From Bacteroidota bacterium (lineage in GTDB: Bacteria; Bacteroidota; Bacteroidia; B-17B0; Aurantibacillaceae): a stretch of DNA of 15,352 nt. The translations under genes were made by a program, and so were the position numbers. Below are positions 14,227-15,352 of the stretch, one piece after another (position 1 is the first letter of the stretch; the number at the start of each line of letters is the position of its first letter). The stretch covers positions 1 through 15,352 of the forward strand of contig JADJSH010000032.1 of NCBI GenBank assembly GCA_016711805.1, written 5' to 3'. A model generated the notes under the pieces. That model did no database searches. It saw only the letters and a list, made by a program, of their open reading frames with translations, and was not told the DNA's origin.

Positions 14227-15352
14227 TTATTCCTTTATAAATTTCTCAGTTTTCAAGAGATTTCCTTTTTATCCAATAACTGAATAAAATAAATACTACT
14301 TGATAAATCGAAACTGGAGATTGTAGTTGGTTTATCTTCAAAACTTGTAACTGCTTTGCCCAATTGAATTGATAATTTTAATACTGGAATAATCAACAGT
14401 AGAAGTAATAGAAAGAGTTGAACTCGAAGGGTTTGGGGAGATGGAAAAATCGTACTCCTTATTTTTTTCATTAATTCCAGCTATTACACAATTGCTGGAA
14501 TAAAGACTTCCTCCAGCAGATTGAAGGATTTGTCTACTATATATATCGTAAGCATAATAACTGCGAGACTCGTTTCTCCCAAAAATTACTCAGAATCATT
14601 ATATTGATTAGTTACCCTTGATATTACTCCTATCGTTTGAATCATAGGGTCCAAACAATTTCTTTCGCAAACGACCAAGGACTCCACCTGAATCCCTTTT
14701 TTTTTAAAAGATAGATGGGCTGATTCAATGAATTATAGTGGGTTGTATCTTTTCCGTAATTATTCCAAAATAACAGGAGTAGAAATATTTCATAATAGTA
14801 TTTATTCGTTACCCTATTGCCGACATCATAAACATAGCGTAAAGAATCGACATCAAACCAACGGTTTTCTATTCCATACCAATTTTGAAACATAGAATAC
14901 TCAAGAAAACCATAAGAGGTATAACTGTATAATCTTCTATCAACATCCACCCAAAGACTGTTTTTCAATTCTCTATTAGAACTAGAAATTAATCGGTTAT
15001 TAGCATCATACAAAACGCTGAGTACGATTAATAGTGTCAGACCAATAGCTTCCCTTGCCAAATTTGACTAATGGAATCAATCAAATTATTATTAGAATCA
15101 TAAGAATTGGTCCATTTTAAATAATTGGTCCAAATAGTATCATTCGGATTCATTGAAGATCTTCAGAATATCCATATGAGTGCTTATTATTAGAATTGTA
15201 ATAATAAAACATTCTAGTAACTTTGAAGCCATAAACGTTGTATACATCATTGTACTTAAGAAAAACTCCACTACTATCTGGATTACAAACTATGTAAGTT
15301 GATACACCTGCTATTCTTTCAATATTTTTTAATTTTGAGCATTTCAAAAAAG
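14227..15352 (-). CDS. T9SS-secreted repeat protein, C-terminal part (5' end outside window, frameshifted)
   Basis: The protein enters the window at the right edge. It consists of degenerate units of about 32 residues with the pattern W.D....R..YDYD.NN.LI....Q.W, for example NDTIWTNYLKWTNSYDSNNN, then NSLWVDVDRRLYSY and NRWFDVDSLRYVYDVGNR. The C-terminus has a T9SS type A sorting domain: FSISPNPSSSTLSIT, then VDYSSIKIINSIGQ, then FIQLLDKKGNLLKTEKFIKE, stop 14227-14229. Frame changes near 14258, 14340, 14620, 15015, 15060 and 15150 break it. The reconstructed protein is continuous, so these are most likely sequence errors. Known for such proteins: export to the cell surface or medium; function unknown. 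It lies in convergent orientation to the element's genes. Confidence 0.75.

Noticed and set aside
14253..14471. Separate 72-aa minus-strand protein
   Set aside because: It is the out-of-frame part of the T9SS sorting domain of the gene ending at 14227.

Overview
The window looks like a chromosomal segment of an AT-rich Bacteroidota (possibly Flavobacteriales) carrying one small integrated mobile element. The assignment rests on two secreted proteins with type IX secretion (T9SS) C-terminal sorting domains, a DUF2723 membrane protein, and promoters of the Bacteroidota type (TTG, then TAnnTTTG).

Layout. 1-1141 is the 3' part of a T9SS-secreted protein. 1219-6113 holds minus-strand housekeeping genes: a small membrane-anchored conserved protein, proC, a small conserved protein lying between two copies of a dispersed repeat, and a large DUF2723 protein. 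A tRNA-Gln(TTG) follows at 6253-6325. From 6327 to 14150 lies a 7.8 kb integrative element bounded by a 14-bp direct repeat of the tRNA 3' end (6313-6326 and 14137-14150). After it come the displaced tRNA terminator, a degenerate inverted copy of the tRNA 3' end, and the 3' part of a second T9SS-secreted protein (minus strand, 14227 to the window edge).

The element has a lysogeny-like plan: a tyrosine integrase beside attL; a leftward XRE repressor facing a rightward HTH (excisionase-like) gene across a promoter region with two palindromes; a rightward early block of small genes ending in a VapE-type ATPase/helicase; a 760-bp non-coding stretch with a cluster of ACTCAAT/ATTGAGT repeats that may be a replication origin; a ribbon-helix-helix-like protein gene followed by a 95-aa tail-anchored protein gene; and, next to attR, a PemK/MazF-like toxin gene with an upstream gene for a membrane-anchored protein that could be its antitoxin. 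No capsid, portal, terminase, relaxase or conjugation gene is visible. This most resembles a phage satellite (PICI-like) or a minimal integrative plasmid. That reading is inference.

Sequence quality. Many genes, including proC, DUF2723 and the integrase, are broken by one-base shifts, mostly at homopolymers, yet the protein reads on in the next frame. Because essential and accessory genes are hit alike, I read these as sequencing or assembly indels, not gene decay. Where I could reconstruct a gene across such shifts I annotate it as one CDS and say where the shifts lie.
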